Below are positions 25,298 through 35,147 of a stretch of DNA of 64,000 nucleotides, in pieces. Both the position numbers and the translations under genes were made by a program. The first letter of the stretch is position 1. The number at the start of each line of letters is the position of its first letter. The DNA comes from Arthrobacter sp. 260 (lineage in GTDB: Bacteria; Actinomycetota; Actinomycetes; Actinomycetales; Micrococcaceae): the NCBI RefSeq assembly GCF_013116745.1, contig NZ_JABFOE010000010.1, forward strand, positions 1-64,000. Direction: 5' to 3'. Below the pieces are notes generated by a model, which worked only from the letters and a program-made list of their open reading frames with translations, was not told the DNA's origin and ran no database searches.

Positions 25298-26512
25298 TCA
25301 GCCACCTGAGACATCCACTTCCGCGGCGGAGATGTCCGCCTGCTGCGCATCGTTCAGTGCCCGTGAGGTAAGCCAGTCCTGCGGCAGTGAGGTCTTCTTG
25401 GGGCTGCCGGCGCGGCCCCGGGGGCCTTCGGCGTCAGCACCCGGGTAAGGGGACGCGGCGTCGAGCTCGGCCAGCAGTTCACGCAACACCTCAAGGGTGG
25501 GGACGGCGGCCAGTTTGGCGCGGAGCTCCCCGCCGACCACGTAGCCCTTGAAGTACCAGGCCATGTGCTTGCGGATGTCCCGCAGGGCCATCATCTCGTT
25601 GCCGAAGGTGTCGACCAGCAGTTCGGCGTGCCGGTAGACGGTGTCGGCGACCTGCCCGAGGCCGGGCTGGTGCCTGCTGCTGTCCCCCTCGAACGCGTTC
25701 ATCAGGTCACCGAACAGCCACGGCCTGCCCTGGCAGCCACGCCCGATGACGACGCCGTCGACGCCGGTCTGCCGCACCATCCGGATGGCGTCCTCCGCCG
25801 ACCAGATGTCGCCGTTGCCGAGCACCGGGATGTCCGGGAGCGCCTCGCGGAGTTCGGCGATGGCATTCCAGTCGGCCTTGCCGGAGTAGAACTGGGAAGC
25901 GGTGCGACCGTGCAGTGCCACGGCGGCAACGCCGCTGTCGCGGGCGATCTTCCCCGCCTCGCGGAACGTGAGGTGATCCTCGTCGATCCCCTTGCGCATC
26001 TTGATGGTCAGCGGAATGTCACCCTTCGAGGCTTCACGGACCGCTGTCTGGACGATGCCGGTGAACAGGTCAAGCTTCCACGGCAGCGCCGCACCGCCAC
26101 CCTTCCGGGTGACCTTCGGGACGGGGCAGCCGAAGTTCAGGTCGATGTGGTCGGCGCGGTCTTCTTCGACCAGGATCCTGACCGCGGCGCCCACCGTGAC
26201 CGGGTCGACGCCGTAGAGCTGGACTGAGCGGACCGCTTCGTCGTCGTCGTGCGAGATGATCCGCAGGGACTCGGGGTTGCGTTCCACCAGGGCACGGGAG
26301 GTCACCATTTCGGAGACGTACAGACCGCCACCGTATTCGCGGCACAGCCGGCGGAACGCGGTGTTGGTGATCCCGGCCATCGGCGCGAGGACCACTGGGG
26401 TCTTCACGGTGATGTTCCCGAGCTGCAGCGGGGGCAGATCGAGTCGGGTTTCAGCTGATGGGCCGGGGGCGGAGGCCTCGGCTACGCCGGGCAGGGTTGA
26501 TACAACAGTCAC
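25298..26512 (-). CDS. dusB: tRNA-dihydrouridine synthase B
   Basis: 404 residues. The FMN-dependent TIM-barrel enzyme reduces uridine to dihydrouridine in tRNA D-loops. Visible features are APMAGITNTAFRRLCREYGG near residue 42, the catalytic cysteine in LNFGCPVPKVTRKGGG near 125, HGRTASQFYSG near 197 and GNGDIWSAEDA near 226. The start is placed at GTG 26512, giving a short pre-barrel leader; an upstream ATG 47 codons earlier would add a Pro/Arg-rich stretch not found in the family. The gene is 67 bp downstream of the YibE/F gene. Confidence 0.92.
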   Translation of the reverse strand: MTVVSTLPGVAEASAPGPSAETRLDLPPLQLGNITVKTPVVLAPMAGITNTAFRRLCREYGGGLYVSEMVTSRALVERNPESLRIISHDDDEAVRSVQLYGVDPVTVGAAVRILVEEDRADHIDLNFGCPVPKVTRKGGGAALPWKLDLFTGIVQTAVREASKGDIPLTIKMRKGIDEDHLTFREAGKIARDSGVAAVALHGRTASQFYSGKADWNAIAELREALPDIPVLGNGDIWSAEDAIRMVRQTGVDGVVIGRGCQGRPWLFGDLMNAFEGDSSRHQPGLGQVADTVYRHAELLVDTFGNEMMALRDIRKHMAWYFKGYVVGGELRAKLAAVPTLEVLRELLAELDAASPYPGADAEGPRGRAGSPKKTSLPQDWLTSRALNDAQQADISAAEVDVSGG

Positions 26513-26579
26513 CAGTCCATTGTCGCAAGCTGAGGCAAATCGGGAAGCGTTTGGTTCACCCGGCGCGCCAGGGCCCGGG

Positions 26580-27929
26580 TCAGTCGCTTCGATCCCGCCG
26601 GGCACGGCGGGTATCCGACGGCGGGTTCCCGCTGACCGGCCCGGCTGCGGCACTCTCGGCGGCGAGCGCCGCGGGCCGCTGCCCGTCGTCGTCGTGCCCC
26701 GCCGACCGGGTAATTCCCACTGCCTTGACCACCAGGACGGCGATCAGGGTGGTGGCGGGAATCGCGAGCACCAGGCCGATGGAGCCCACCAGGGTGCGGA
26801 CCACCTCCTCCGCGAGCTCCCCGCTCGTGAGGTTCTCCAGGACTGTCCGCTCGTACAGCGAGACCAGGATCAGCAGCGGAAGCGCTGCCCCGGCGTAGGC
26901 GAACGCAATGGTGTAGACGGTGGAGGCGATGTGGTCGCGGCCAATCCTCATTGCCCCGGCGAATAGCCTCCTGGCCGAGGTGTTCGGGGCCAGCTCGTAC
27001 AGCTCCCACACCGCCGAGGACTGGGTGATGGTCACATCGTTGAGGACTCCCAGCCCGGAGATGATCAGCCCGCACATGATGATGCCCGAGATGGAGACGC
27101 TACCGGAGGCGTTGACCAGCGCGTAGGCGTTCTCGTCCCCCACCCCGAACAGGTAGATCGATTCGGTGGCCCACGCGGCGAGGAGCGCCGTGATGGACAA
27201 ACCGAAGAGGGTCCCCAGCAGGGCAGTGGAGGTCCTGGCGGAGAAGCCGTGGGCGAAGTAGAGGACCCCGATCATGATCACCACCGACCCGACCAGCGCG
27301 AGCAGCAGCGGCGGTTTGCCTTCCACCAGTCCCGGCAAGATGAACTGGCCCAGGACGATCAGGGCGCCGACCAGGCCGATCATCGCCCGCAGTCCACGCC
27401 ACCGGGCGACGGCGACCACCACCACCGCGTAGAGGACGGCGAGCCAGATCATCGGGATGGTCCTGACGAAGTCGATGAAGATGTAGGGGGCGCTTCCGCC
27501 CTGGATGACCCCGTCCAGGTTCAGGAAGCGGATCCGGTCACCGGGCTCGACGGCGTTGGCCCGGGCCAGTTCGGGGGTGACCTCGACCGGAACCTCCGCC
27601 CCGCCAGCGTCGGGCAGGGTGTAGGCGACCTGGCACTGCTGGGCGACGCCGCCAGCGTCGACGGTGGGTTGGGAGGACGGACAGTCCTCCAGGGAGATCC
27701 GCTGGACCTCCCCCGTATCAATGGTGACGCCGTCGGCGGTGGCGTAGGGATTCGCGACGGTAACGTCGCTGCGGTCCCCGCTGGGCCACAGCAGGATCAT
27801 GCCGATCACCGTCAGGATGCCGAGGGGCACGAGGATCGCTGAGAGCAGCAGGTTCGCCCGCCGTCGGGCACCAATCGTTGAGGCGCTCAGCTCCGAATTC
27901 CCAGTGTCCTGACTGTGACTGTGGCCCAC
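26580..27929 (-). CDS. YibE/F family membrane protein
   Basis: 449 residues. One helix near residues 28-48 is followed by an extracytoplasmic region with a Cys pair (about 83 and 99), then about seven helices carrying the YibE/F core (GVLNDVTITQSSAVWELYEL near residue 298). Members occur across Gram-positive bacteria; their transport substrate and function are not established. The C-terminal 50 residues are a hydrophilic tail. The start is GTG, with TAGGAAC just upstream. It is divergent from the alpha/beta hydrolase gene at 28085. Confidence 0.82.
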   Translation of the reverse strand: MGHSHSQDTGNSELSASTIGARRRANLLLSAILVPLGILTVIGMILLWPSGDRSDVTVANPYATADGVTIDTGEVQRISLEDCPSSQPTVDAGGVAQQCQVAYTLPDAGGAEVPVEVTPELARANAVEPGDRIRFLNLDGVIQGGSAPYIFIDFVRTIPMIWLAVLYAVVVVAVARWRGLRAMIGLVGALIVLGQFILPGLVEGKPPLLLALVGSVVIMIGVLYFAHGFSARTSTALLGTLFGLSITALLAAWATESIYLFGVGDENAYALVNASGSVSISGIIMCGLIISGLGVLNDVTITQSSAVWELYELAPNTSARRLFAGAMRIGRDHIASTVYTIAFAYAGAALPLLILVSLYERTVLENLTSGELAEEVVRTLVGSIGLVLAIPATTLIAVLVVKAVGITRSAGHDDDGQRPAALAAESAAAGPVSGNPPSDTRRARRDRSD

Positions 27930-28084
27930 GAAGTTCCTAGCTGTCCAAGATGGTCGAAAAAGAGCACCTGTTCGGTGCCCTTCGGAATTCTACGCGGGGC
28001 CCCTCCCCGGGGATCCAGCGCACGGTTCGGGACATAAGCTATTACCAGGATGAGTTACCTACAGCGGTAGGCGGAAAAGGACAG

Positions 28085-28837
28085 ATGAAAGAGCGGTTCA
28101 GTGAATCAAGCGAGGTTCCCGCGGGAACCGTCGCGCATGCCCCGGTCATCACCGTCCGTAAGGGCTCCGGCCCGGTCACCGGCGTCGCACTGGTGTTGCA
28201 TGGCGGCCGTGCGAACAGCTTCGAACCGGTACGCGCCCGCCACCTGAGCCCGGTGCGGATGGTGCCTTTCGCCGCGCTGATCCATCGCCGCGGCAAGCGT
28301 CACGGCCTGGAAGTGTGGTCCCTGCGCAACAGCGTCAGGGGGTGGAACGGCCAGGAGATGTCGCCCCTGCACGATGCCCGCTGGGCTCTGGACGCGATTC
28401 GCGACCGCCATCCAGGGGTTCCCATCTATCTGGTCGGCCATTCGATGGGCGGACTGGTGGCCCTCTGCGTCGCCGACGACCCGCAGGTGCGTGCAGTGGT
28501 GTCCCTCGCCCCCTGGCTCAGCGACACTACCCCCGCAGATCCCGTCGACGGTAGGCGGGTGCTGATCCTGCACGGCAACCAGGACCGGTGGACCTCCCAG
28601 CGGCAGTCGTACCGTTACGCCCAGCGGGCGCAGGGGCTGGCCAAGGAGTTGCACTATGTCACGGTCACCAACGCCGGGCACTTCATGGTCACGAAAGCCC
28701 GGCTCTGGCACGAGCTCACCGCCTCCTTTGTGCTGAAAGCCTTCATGGACGACACGGGCGCGTCAGTGCCACCGGCCGGCACCCTCCCGGCTCGTGACCT
28801 GTTGGCCAGCGACCAGCCACTGGCCATCTCGGTCTAG
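28085..28837 (+). CDS. alpha/beta hydrolase (serine esterase/lipase type)
   Basis: 250 residues. The nucleophile elbow GHSMGG is near residue 119, the acid motif HGNQDRW near 161 and the catalytic His in NAGHFMV near 196, so the triad looks complete. The family spans esterases, lipases and thioesterases, so no substrate is assigned. ATG 28085 has AAAGGAC upstream and is preferred; a frame 45 codons longer extends into the divergent promoter region. The next gene is a DUF1295 membrane enzyme and the one after an acyltransferase, which hints at lipid metabolism. Confidence 0.8.
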   Translation: MKERFSESSEVPAGTVAHAPVITVRKGSGPVTGVALVLHGGRANSFEPVRARHLSPVRMVPFAALIHRRGKRHGLEVWSLRNSVRGWNGQEMSPLHDARWALDAIRDRHPGVPIYLVGHSMGGLVALCVADDPQVRAVVSLAPWLSDTTPADPVDGRRVLILHGNQDRWTSQRQSYRYAQRAQGLAKELHYVTVTNAGHFMVTKARLWHELTASFVLKAFMDDTGASVPPAGTLPARDLLASDQPLAISV

Positions 28838-28887
28838 GCCGCGACTACCTAACCGGTATGTTCCACTCCATCCACCAAAGGTGAACG

Positions 28888-29718
28888 ATGCCTGACTTCC
28901 CCTTCCTCAGCTTTGCTGCCGGTTTCGGCTGGGCGACGCTCGGCGTCGTCGTGCTGCTGGCCGCCACCTTCGCCCTGGCACAAATCCAGAAGCGCCACTC
29001 GGTGATCGATACGGCGTGGGGGCTCGGCTTTGTGGTGATTGCGGCCATCACCTTCTTCACGTCGGCCGACGTGGCCGGAGGGTCAGCGGGCGACGACGGC
29101 CGCCGCGTTCTGATGCTCATCCTCACCGCCGCCTGGGGGCTGCGCCTGGCCGGATTCATCGGATGGCGTGCCCGCGACGGTGCCGAGGACCCGCGCTACG
29201 AGGACATGCTCAGTGATGCGCCGGGCTCCCGTAACGCCTACGCACTGCGCAAGATCTATCTGACGCAGGGCGTCGTCATGCTCTTCGTCTCCCTGCCCGT
29301 TCAGGTGGCCATGTACTCGACCGGGCCCCTGGGCTGGCTGGCGTGGGTGGGAGCGGTGATCTGGCTGGTCGGCTTCTTCTTCGAGACCGTCGGTGACTAC
29401 CAGATGGCCGCGTTCAGGGGTAACCCGGCGAACAAGGGCACGGTGATGGACAAGGGCCTCTGGCGCTACACCCGTCATCCGAACTACTTCGGGGACGCTG
29501 CGGTGTGGGTGGGCCTCTTCCTGGTCGCCGCCGACTCGTGGCCCGGCGTCCTGACCATTCTCTCCCCGGCCCTGATGTTCTGGACCCTGTCCAACAAGAC
29601 CGGCAAGCCGCTGACTGAAAAGCGGCTCAGCACCCGACCCGGCTACCGGGAGTACATCGAGAACACCAGCGGCTTATTCCCCCTTCCCCCCAAACCCGGA
29701 CGAGGTGCATCATCATGA
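28888..29718 (+). CDS. DUF1295 membrane protein (steroid 5-alpha-reductase-like)
   Basis: 276 residues with six or seven hydrophobic helices. The C-terminal block KGLWRYTRHPNYFGD near residue 188 and the end segment RLSTRPGYREYIENTSGLFP are hallmarks of DUF1295/ICMT-like membrane reductases and methyltransferases. Such proteins bind NADPH or SAM and act on hydrophobic substrates; the reaction here is unknown. GGTG precedes the ATG by a few bases. The stop overlaps the ATG of the acyltransferase gene by 4 bases, so the two are coupled. Confidence 0.82.
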   Translation: MPDFPFLSFAAGFGWATLGVVVLLAATFALAQIQKRHSVIDTAWGLGFVVIAAITFFTSADVAGGSAGDDGRRVLMLILTAAWGLRLAGFIGWRARDGAEDPRYEDMLSDAPGSRNAYALRKIYLTQGVVMLFVSLPVQVAMYSTGPLGWLAWVGAVIWLVGFFFETVGDYQMAAFRGNPANKGTVMDKGLWRYTRHPNYFGDAAVWVGLFLVAADSWPGVLTILSPALMFWTLSNKTGKPLTEKRLSTRPGYREYIENTSGLFPLPPKPGRGASS

Positions 29719-30554
29719 GTCGACTCACTGAGAAGATCGGGCGCTGGCAGCCCCAGCCCAACGACCGCTTCTACCGGATGATCGTGCACACCGGGCAGGC
29801 GCTGCGGTTCGTGTTCCGCATCCGCGTGATCGTCACCGGCGAGGAGAACCTGCTGCCGCCGGGGCCGTTGAACGGCAGGTCACGCCGCCCGGTACCGGGT
29901 CAGGGTGCGGTAGTCGCCATCACCCATTTCGGGTACCTCGACTTCGCCTTCGCGGAGCTGGTGCTGTGGCGGCACGCCCGCGCCCAGATGCGGTTCCTCA
30001 TCACCAAGGGCGCGGGGTCGCACTGGTTTGCCGGCCCCGCCATCCGTGCGGCTGGTCACGTGATCGTTGACCGCAGTGCCGGGAGCGCCGCCTACCAGGG
30101 TGCGCTCGAGAAACTGAAGGCCGGCGAGTACGTGGCCATCCTGCCGGAGGCCGGCGTCAGTCGCAGCTACACCGTGCGGGAACTGAAGACCGGCGCGGTG
30201 CGCCTCGCTGCGGAGGCAGGGGTGCCCATCATCCCGATCTCGGTGTGGGGGTCCCACCGCCTGATGAGCCGGGGCCACAAGCTGTCCCTGAAGACCGTGT
30301 TCCGCGCACCCGTCCGGGTCCACATCAGCAAGCCGATCCGGCACGGCGCCGATGCCGACGTCGTCATCGAGACTGAGCAGCTGCGCGCCGAACTGCAGGA
30401 CGGCATCGACCGCGGCATCGCCAGCTTCCCAATGGTTCCGGAGCCCGGTGCCTGGTGGCAGCCGGCCCACCTCGGCGGTGGCGCCATGACCGAGGAGGAG
30501 CGCATCGCCGCTGACGCGCACGACAAGGCGACCGGCCGGCACGAGCGCCAGTAG
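29715..30554 (+). CDS. 1-acyl-sn-glycerol-3-phosphate acyltransferase family protein
   Basis: 279 residues. The PlsC catalytic motif HX4D is present as THFGYLD near residue 71, with PEAGVSR near 140 corresponding to the substrate motif. Family enzymes acylate lysophosphatidate or other lysolipids at the membrane. The position directly after a DUF1295 gene, with a 4-base ATGA overlap, suggests the two act on the same lipid class, separate from the essential PlsC. It ends 8 bp before the convergent GNAT gene, with no terminator between. Confidence 0.85.
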   Translation: MSRLTEKIGRWQPQPNDRFYRMIVHTGQALRFVFRIRVIVTGEENLLPPGPLNGRSRRPVPGQGAVVAITHFGYLDFAFAELVLWRHARAQMRFLITKGAGSHWFAGPAIRAAGHVIVDRSAGSAAYQGALEKLKAGEYVAILPEAGVSRSYTVRELKTGAVRLAAEAGVPIIPISVWGSHRLMSRGHKLSLKTVFRAPVRVHISKPIRHGADADVVIETEQLRAELQDGIDRGIASFPMVPEPGAWWQPAHLGGGAMTEEERIAADAHDKATGRHERQ

Positions 30555-30562
30555 AGCTCCAG

Positions 30563-31486
30563 TTAGTCGCTGACGACCAGCGTCTCGGGGGCGCTCACGC
30601 TCGCGGTCCCCATCGCCAGGAGCGGGTCGATCACGTTGACCAGGGCGGTCATCGAATCGTCCACCTCCACGAGCACCGGGAACTGGTGCACCAGCATCGC
30701 GAGCAGTGACGCCACTGCGGCTTCCTGCTCCGCGGGCGCCAGCGTCGGGTCGTACCCCACCAGGACGTCGGCGGGATCGTCGGTCCGGGCCTGGGTGTAG
30801 CTGATCGCAAACGCGGCGATCCTGCCGCCGTCGGCCTGGGGCTTGTCCCTGAGGACCACCGCTCCCCCGGCGCCCGTGGTGTCGGCGAGCAGGTACTGCT
30901 GGGCCTGGCCCAGGGTCATGTCCGCCGGATCCCAGGCGTGCACCGCGTTGTACCAGGCGGCGACGGCCGTGGTCAGCTCCACCGACCCGGTCGCCGCTTC
31001 ATCCAGCTGCGGACCATCGTTGTCCTCGAAGACCGGTAGCGCCAGCGCCCCGGGTTCCACCCGGACGATGCGCGAGCGCTGGATCGGTGCCAGCCCCGAT
31101 GCGAGGGCGAAGTCCCCGCCGGTGGAACCGGGAATCACCTTGGCCCGCAGCGCTGTGGCGCCCGACGGCGACCCGGCCGCCTCGTTCCGCAGCATCGCGA
31201 GCAGGGTGGACCCGACACCAGCGCGCCGGTGGTCGGCTGCCACCTCGACGTACGCCCACAGGCGCTGGTTGTGAAGCTTCGGTTCGAAGACGTACGCAGC
31301 GGCGACGGGAACCCCCGCGTCGCTGCCCACAATGTCCTCAGCCACGATGCAGCGCAGCCACGGGGTGTTGGAGGAAGGCCTGAACAGGGCTCTGGCCTGT
31401 TCCACCTGCGCGTTCTCAGGTCCTCCCCAGAGCTGGATGAGCTCCAGGTCGTCGCCGTCGCGCCACTCACGGTAGTTCAGCGCCAT
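30563..31486 (-). CDS. GNAT N-acetyltransferase
   Basis: 307 residues. An N-terminal GNAT domain spans about 1-130 with the acetyl-CoA site at VAADHRRAGVGSTLL near residue 82; a second, more diverged GNAT-like half makes up the rest (about 165-290), as in the tandem actinobacterial GNATs. No substrate is assigned. Its ATG shares one base with the glyS stop (TGATG), so it is translated with glyS, although it has no known link to glycyl-tRNA synthesis. Confidence 0.75.
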   Translation of the reverse strand: MALNYREWRDGDDLELIQLWGGPENAQVEQARALFRPSSNTPWLRCIVAEDIVGSDAGVPVAAAYVFEPKLHNQRLWAYVEVAADHRRAGVGSTLLAMLRNEAAGSPSGATALRAKVIPGSTGGDFALASGLAPIQRSRIVRVEPGALALPVFEDNDGPQLDEAATGSVELTTAVAAWYNAVHAWDPADMTLGQAQQYLLADTTGAGGAVVLRDKPQADGGRIAAFAISYTQARTDDPADVLVGYDPTLAPAEQEAAVASLLAMLVHQFPVLVEVDDSMTALVNVIDPLLAMGTASVSAPETLVVSD

Positions 31487-32874
31487 CAGGAGCCGATCAG
31501 CCGTGCGGCGAGGTAGCCCTCGACCTTGTCCAGTGACACGCGTTCCTGCGCCATGGTGTCGCGTTCGCGGATGGTGACGGCCTGGTCCTCGAGCGTGTCG
31601 AAGTCGACGGTGATGCAGAACGGGGTGCCGATCTCATCCTGGCGACGGTAACGACGGCCAATGGCGCCGGCGTCGTCGAAGTCGATGTTCCAGTTCCGGC
31701 GCAACTGTGCCGCGAGATCCTTGGCCTTCGGGGACAGGTCCTCGTTGCGGCTCAGCGGCAGGACGGCGGCCTTGACCGGTGCCAGGCGTGGGTCAAGCTT
31801 CAGGACGGTGCGCTTGTCGACGCCGCCCTTGGAGTTCGGTGCCTCGTCCTCGGTGTAGGCGTCCACCAGGAACGCCATGAAGGACCTGGTCAGCCCGGCG
31901 GCGGGCTCGATCACGTACGGGGTGTACCGCTCGTTGGTGCCCTGGTTGAAGTAGCTCAGGTCGGTGCCCGAGTGCTTCGAGTGGGTGGAGAGGTCGAAGT
32001 CGGTGCGGTTGGCGATGCCTTCCAGCTCGCCCCACTCGGAGCCCTGGAAGCCGAACCGGTATTCGATGTCGGTGGTGCCCTTGGAGTAGTGGCTGAGCTT
32101 CTCCAGCGGGTGGACGAACAGGCGCAGGTTGTCCGCCTTGATACCCAGGTCGGTGTACCAGTCGAGGCGGTTCTTGATCCAGTACTCGTGCCATTCGTCG
32201 TCGGTGCCGGGCTCGACGAAGAATTCCATCTCCATCTGCTCGAACTCACGGGTACGGAAGATGAAGTTGCCCGGGGTGATCTCGTTGCGGAAGCTCTTGC
32301 CGATCTGGCCGATGCCAAACGGTGGCTTCTTCCGGGACGTGTTGAGCACGTTGTTGAAGTTCACGAAGATGCCCTGCGCGGTCTCGGGCCGCAGGTAGTG
32401 CATCCCCTCCTCGTTCGCGACGGGGCCCAGGAAGGTTTTCAGCAAGCCGGAGAACTCCTGGGGTTCGGTCCATTCGCCGCGGGTGCCGCAGTTGGCGCAG
32501 GCAATGTCCTTGAGGCCGTTTTCGGGGGCCCGGCCCTTCTTCTCCTCGTACTCTTCCTCGAGGTGGTCGGCGCGGAAGCGTTTGTGGCAGCTCAGGCACT
32601 CCACCAGGGGATCGCTGAAGACGTCCACGTGGCCGGAGGCCTCCCAGACCTTGCGGGGCAGGATCACCGAGGAATCGAGGCCGACGACGTCGTCCCGGCC
32701 GCGGACCACCGACTGCCACCACTGGCGCTTGATGTTTTCCTTCAACTCGGCCCCGAGCGGACCATAGTCCCACGCCGACCGTGATCCGCCGTAGATTTCC
32801 CCCGCCTGGAAGACGAATCCGCGGCGTTTCGCCAGAGAAATGATGGGGTCGAGTGCGGACTGGTTTTTGGCCAC
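31486..32874 (-). CDS. glyS: glycyl-tRNA synthetase (single-chain, alpha2 type)
   Basis: 462 residues, the class II homodimeric enzyme that charges tRNA-Gly. It opens [17 protein letters not shown], has two zinc-ligand pairs (CLSCHKRF near residue 93 and CANCGTRG near 126), and the class II motifs [30 protein letters not shown] and a C-terminal anticodon-binding domain. The start is GTG at 32874 with GGAG a few bases upstream. No T-box leader is visible in the 188 bp before it. Confidence 0.97.
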   Translation of the reverse strand: MAKNQSALDPIISLAKRRGFVFQAGEIYGGSRSAWDYGPLGAELKENIKRQWWQSVVRGRDDVVGLDSSVILPRKVWEASGHVDVFSDPLVECLSCHKRFRADHLEEEYEEKKGRAPENGLKDIACANCGTRGEWTEPQEFSGLLKTFLGPVANEEGMHYLRPETAQGIFVNFNNVLNTSRKKPPFGIGQIGKSFRNEITPGNFIFRTREFEQMEMEFFVEPGTDDEWHEYWIKNRLDWYTDLGIKADNLRLFVHPLEKLSHYSKGTTDIEYRFGFQGSEWGELEGIANRTDFDLSTHSKHSGTDLSYFNQGTNERYTPYVIEPAAGLTRSFMAFLVDAYTEDEAPNSKGGVDKRTVLKLDPRLAPVKAAVLPLSRNEDLSPKAKDLAAQLRRNWNIDFDDAGAIGRRYRRQDEIGTPFCITVDFDTLEDQAVTIRERDTMAQERVSLDKVEGYLAARLIGS

Positions 32875-33062
32875 GGTGGTTCTCCATTTCTACAGGCCGC
32901 TGGGTGCGGTCCGTGGTGGTGCCCGGCAGGTCTCAGACGGCCCAGGAATGGGCTGCGGCCTGCGCGAATCGAAGGTACAACCCTAGCCTACCGAGGCGGC
33001 CGGACCGGCGTCCCAGCGCAGAGTTACCTGCACCCGGCCGGGGTGCGGGGCCGGGGTACGGG

Positions 33063-34031
33063 TCAGCGGAAGCGCAGCGCGCGCCGGGGCCACGGCAGTG
33101 TGGTCAGCACGATGGCCACGAGGGTCAGGAGGGGGCCGGCTACCGTCGCCACTTCGACAACGGTTCCCGGGGTGGGGAACACCAGGTCAAGGACCAGCGA
33201 TCCGACCAGTTGTCCAGCGATCATTCCCAACCCAGTCAGGAGCACGCCGAGGCTCCGGACCAGGACCGCGCCGAGCCCGATGAAGATGCATCCGAGGGGC
33301 CCACCCAGGTAGTACCACCACTCGGTGGGCAGCGCCTCTCCCGGTCCGGCCACCAGCACCTTGATCAGCCAGGCGACCAGCAGAACCGAGGTGCCTGAGA
33401 CGAAATTCAGGAGGGTGGCGGTGATCGGCGTCCCGTAGTGGACGGCAGCGGTGCCATTCATGGCCTGCTGGAAGCTGATCAGGAACCCGGCAGCGACCGG
33501 GAGCAGAACGGGGATCAGCCAGGACTGAACGTCGCCGGAGGCGCCAAAGCGCGGCGATACCGCCCACACCACCGAGGCGACGGCGAGCGCGGTACCGATC
33601 AGCCGCATCAGGGTCAGCGGCCGCTTTCCCGCCGGGCCAATGCCGGCCCGGTCAGCGAGCAGGCCGCTGAGTGTCTGCCCCATCACCGCTGCGACTGTGA
33701 ATAACGCCACACCCAGGACGCCGATGGTCAGGGACTGGGAGAAGACGAAGAAGGCACCGACGGTCCCGGCGGCGAGGTAGATGGGCGGGAAGCGCCGTTC
33801 CCGGACTGCCGGGGCGATCTGGCGGAAACCTGCCCTGCCCCGGGGCAGGGCGCAGGTGATGATCACCATGAGAACCAGCCCCGTGCTGAAACTGACGAGC
33901 GCTGCCGCGGCCCCGTCGGCCAGCTCGGTCCCGAGGGCTCCGTTGATTCTGCCCTGCAGCGGGATGGCGACGCCAGCCCCGACAGCGAGAAGCAGGCCAG
34001 GGACGAGGGGAAGCCGGGGGTGGTGTGACAC
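33063..34031 (-). CDS. DMT transporter, YdcZ/DUF606 tandem form
   Basis: 322 residues, about ten helices. The two halves each follow the DUF606/YdcZ pattern (residues about 10-150, starting AVGAGVAIPLQGRINGALG, and about 175-315, with FLISFQQAMNGTAAVHYGTPI), so this is the fused-duplicate form rather than the short dimeric one. The family belongs to the drug/metabolite superfamily and the substrate is unknown. The likely start is GTG at 34031 with AGGATCA upstream. It is divergent from the S4-domain gene, with a 91-bp gap. Confidence 0.78.
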   Translation of the reverse strand: MSHHPRLPLVPGLLLAVGAGVAIPLQGRINGALGTELADGAAAALVSFSTGLVLMVIITCALPRGRAGFRQIAPAVRERRFPPIYLAAGTVGAFFVFSQSLTIGVLGVALFTVAAVMGQTLSGLLADRAGIGPAGKRPLTLMRLIGTALAVASVVWAVSPRFGASGDVQSWLIPVLLPVAAGFLISFQQAMNGTAAVHYGTPITATLLNFVSGTSVLLVAWLIKVLVAGPGEALPTEWWYYLGGPLGCIFIGLGAVLVRSLGVLLTGLGMIAGQLVGSLVLDLVFPTPGTVVEVATVAGPLLTLVAIVLTTLPWPRRALRFR

Positions 34032-34122
34032 CCATTGATCCTATGGCAGCGTGGCCCGTCCGCAGGATGCAGATGTCACATACTGGCCAGCTGGAGGACA
34101 CCCGGCAAGGCAGAATGGATTC

Positions 34123-34368
34123 ATGAGCAAATCCCGCGACGTCGACCCCACCGCTGCTGACACCATCCAGATCTCGGATGACATGATCCGGTTGGGCCAG
34201 CTCCTGAAGCTGGCGAATCTTGCCGAGGACGGCACGCAAGCCAAGGAACTGGTCGATCATGGCCTGGTGAAGGTCAACGGGGCCATCGAGGAACGCCGTG
34301 GTGCCCAACTGCACCCCGGCGACGTGGTGACCGTCAACGGCGTTTCAGTGACCATCACGCGCGCCTGA
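34123..34368 (+). CDS. small S4-domain RNA-binding protein
   Basis: 81 residues. An S4 RNA-binding domain occupies most of the protein (IRLGQLLKLANLAEDGTQAKELVDHG, then VKVNG and GDVV), as in YbcJ/RlbA-type single-domain S4 proteins. These are thought to bind structured RNA or the ribosome; the target is unknown. The ATG at 34123 is the natural start for the family. A longer in-frame ATG at 34051 would add 24 residues without similarity. The next gene is convergent, 9 bp away. Confidence 0.85.
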   Translation: MSKSRDVDPTAADTIQISDDMIRLGQLLKLANLAEDGTQAKELVDHGLVKVNGAIEERRGAQLHPGDVVTVNGVSVTITRA

Positions 34369-34377
34369 GACCAGAAA

Positions 34378-35085
34378 CTACCCGCGGCTGGGCTGCGGTT
34401 CGATCCCGAACACCGTCAGGTCGAGGAACTCCTTGACGTGAGCCAGTTCCCTGACGCTGATGCTGTGCCCGATCCCCGCGTACAGCACCTTCGTGAGGTT
34501 GGTGTGGGCAACCGCCCAGCGGTGGGTGTACTCGATCCGGTCCCCGGTGATCACCGGGTCATCCTGGTCCCGGCCCCAGAACAGGGGCACCGGGTGGGCT
34601 GCGACGTCGTCGTCGTGGAAGAAGTCGCTCCCGTCGGCGGGGACTGCGAAGCCTGACAGGCCGACGACGGTGGTGAAGTCGCGTGGCCGGTGGCGCAGCA
34701 GGGTGGTGGCGACGGCCATCCCCATGGAGAAGCCGAGTAGGGACACGCTCGAGTGCGCCGACTTCACCGAATCCAGCCAGGTGGCCACCCGCGCGACCGA
34801 ATCGGTGACCAGGTCCACCGAGTACCCGGTGTCCTGGCTGAGGGGGAACCAGGTGAATCCGGGTCCCTGGGCGTGGGGGGCCCGGACGGAGGCGACGGTC
34901 AGGTCGGCGGGCAGGTGGTCCACCAGGCCCATCAGGTCTTCCTCATTGGCAAGGTGTCCGTGGAACATCACCAGCAGGGCGGTCCCCTGCCTCTCCTCTT
35001 CGGGACGGGACCACAGGACTACCGGATCCCAGGCAGGCCCGGTGGCTTGCGCGGCTGATGTGCTGGGGATATCCGAAAGTGTCAT
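34378..35085 (-). CDS. phospholipase/carboxylesterase-type alpha/beta hydrolase
   Basis: 235 residues. The region MFHGHLANEEDLMGLVDHL near residue 33 resembles the oxyanion loop of the carboxylesterase/thioesterase (YpfH-like) family. The nucleophile elbow is GFSMG near residue 108, the acid in GRDQDD near 162 and the His in GIGHSI near 200. Substrate unknown. The start at ATG 35085 gives the family N-terminus but has no clear ribosome-binding site; the divergent SGNH gene starts 62 bp away. Confidence 0.75.
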   Translation of the reverse strand: MTLSDIPSTSAAQATGPAWDPVVLWSRPEEERQGTALLVMFHGHLANEEDLMGLVDHLPADLTVASVRAPHAQGPGFTWFPLSQDTGYSVDLVTDSVARVATWLDSVKSAHSSVSLLGFSMGMAVATTLLRHRPRDFTTVVGLSGFAVPADGSDFFHDDDVAAHPVPLFWGRDQDDPVITGDRIEYTHRWAVAHTNLTKVLYAGIGHSISVRELAHVKEFLDLTVFGIEPQPSRG

Positions 35086-35147
35086 TGAAGTATTCTGGCA
35101 TGCGCCCGACGGTGGCACCCAGCCGGAGACTGCTACAGGATAGGAAG

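Noticed and set aside
32890-33060. T-box leader upstream of glyS
   Set aside because: No TGGNACCGCG-type T-box sequence or specifier loop could be found on the minus strand.
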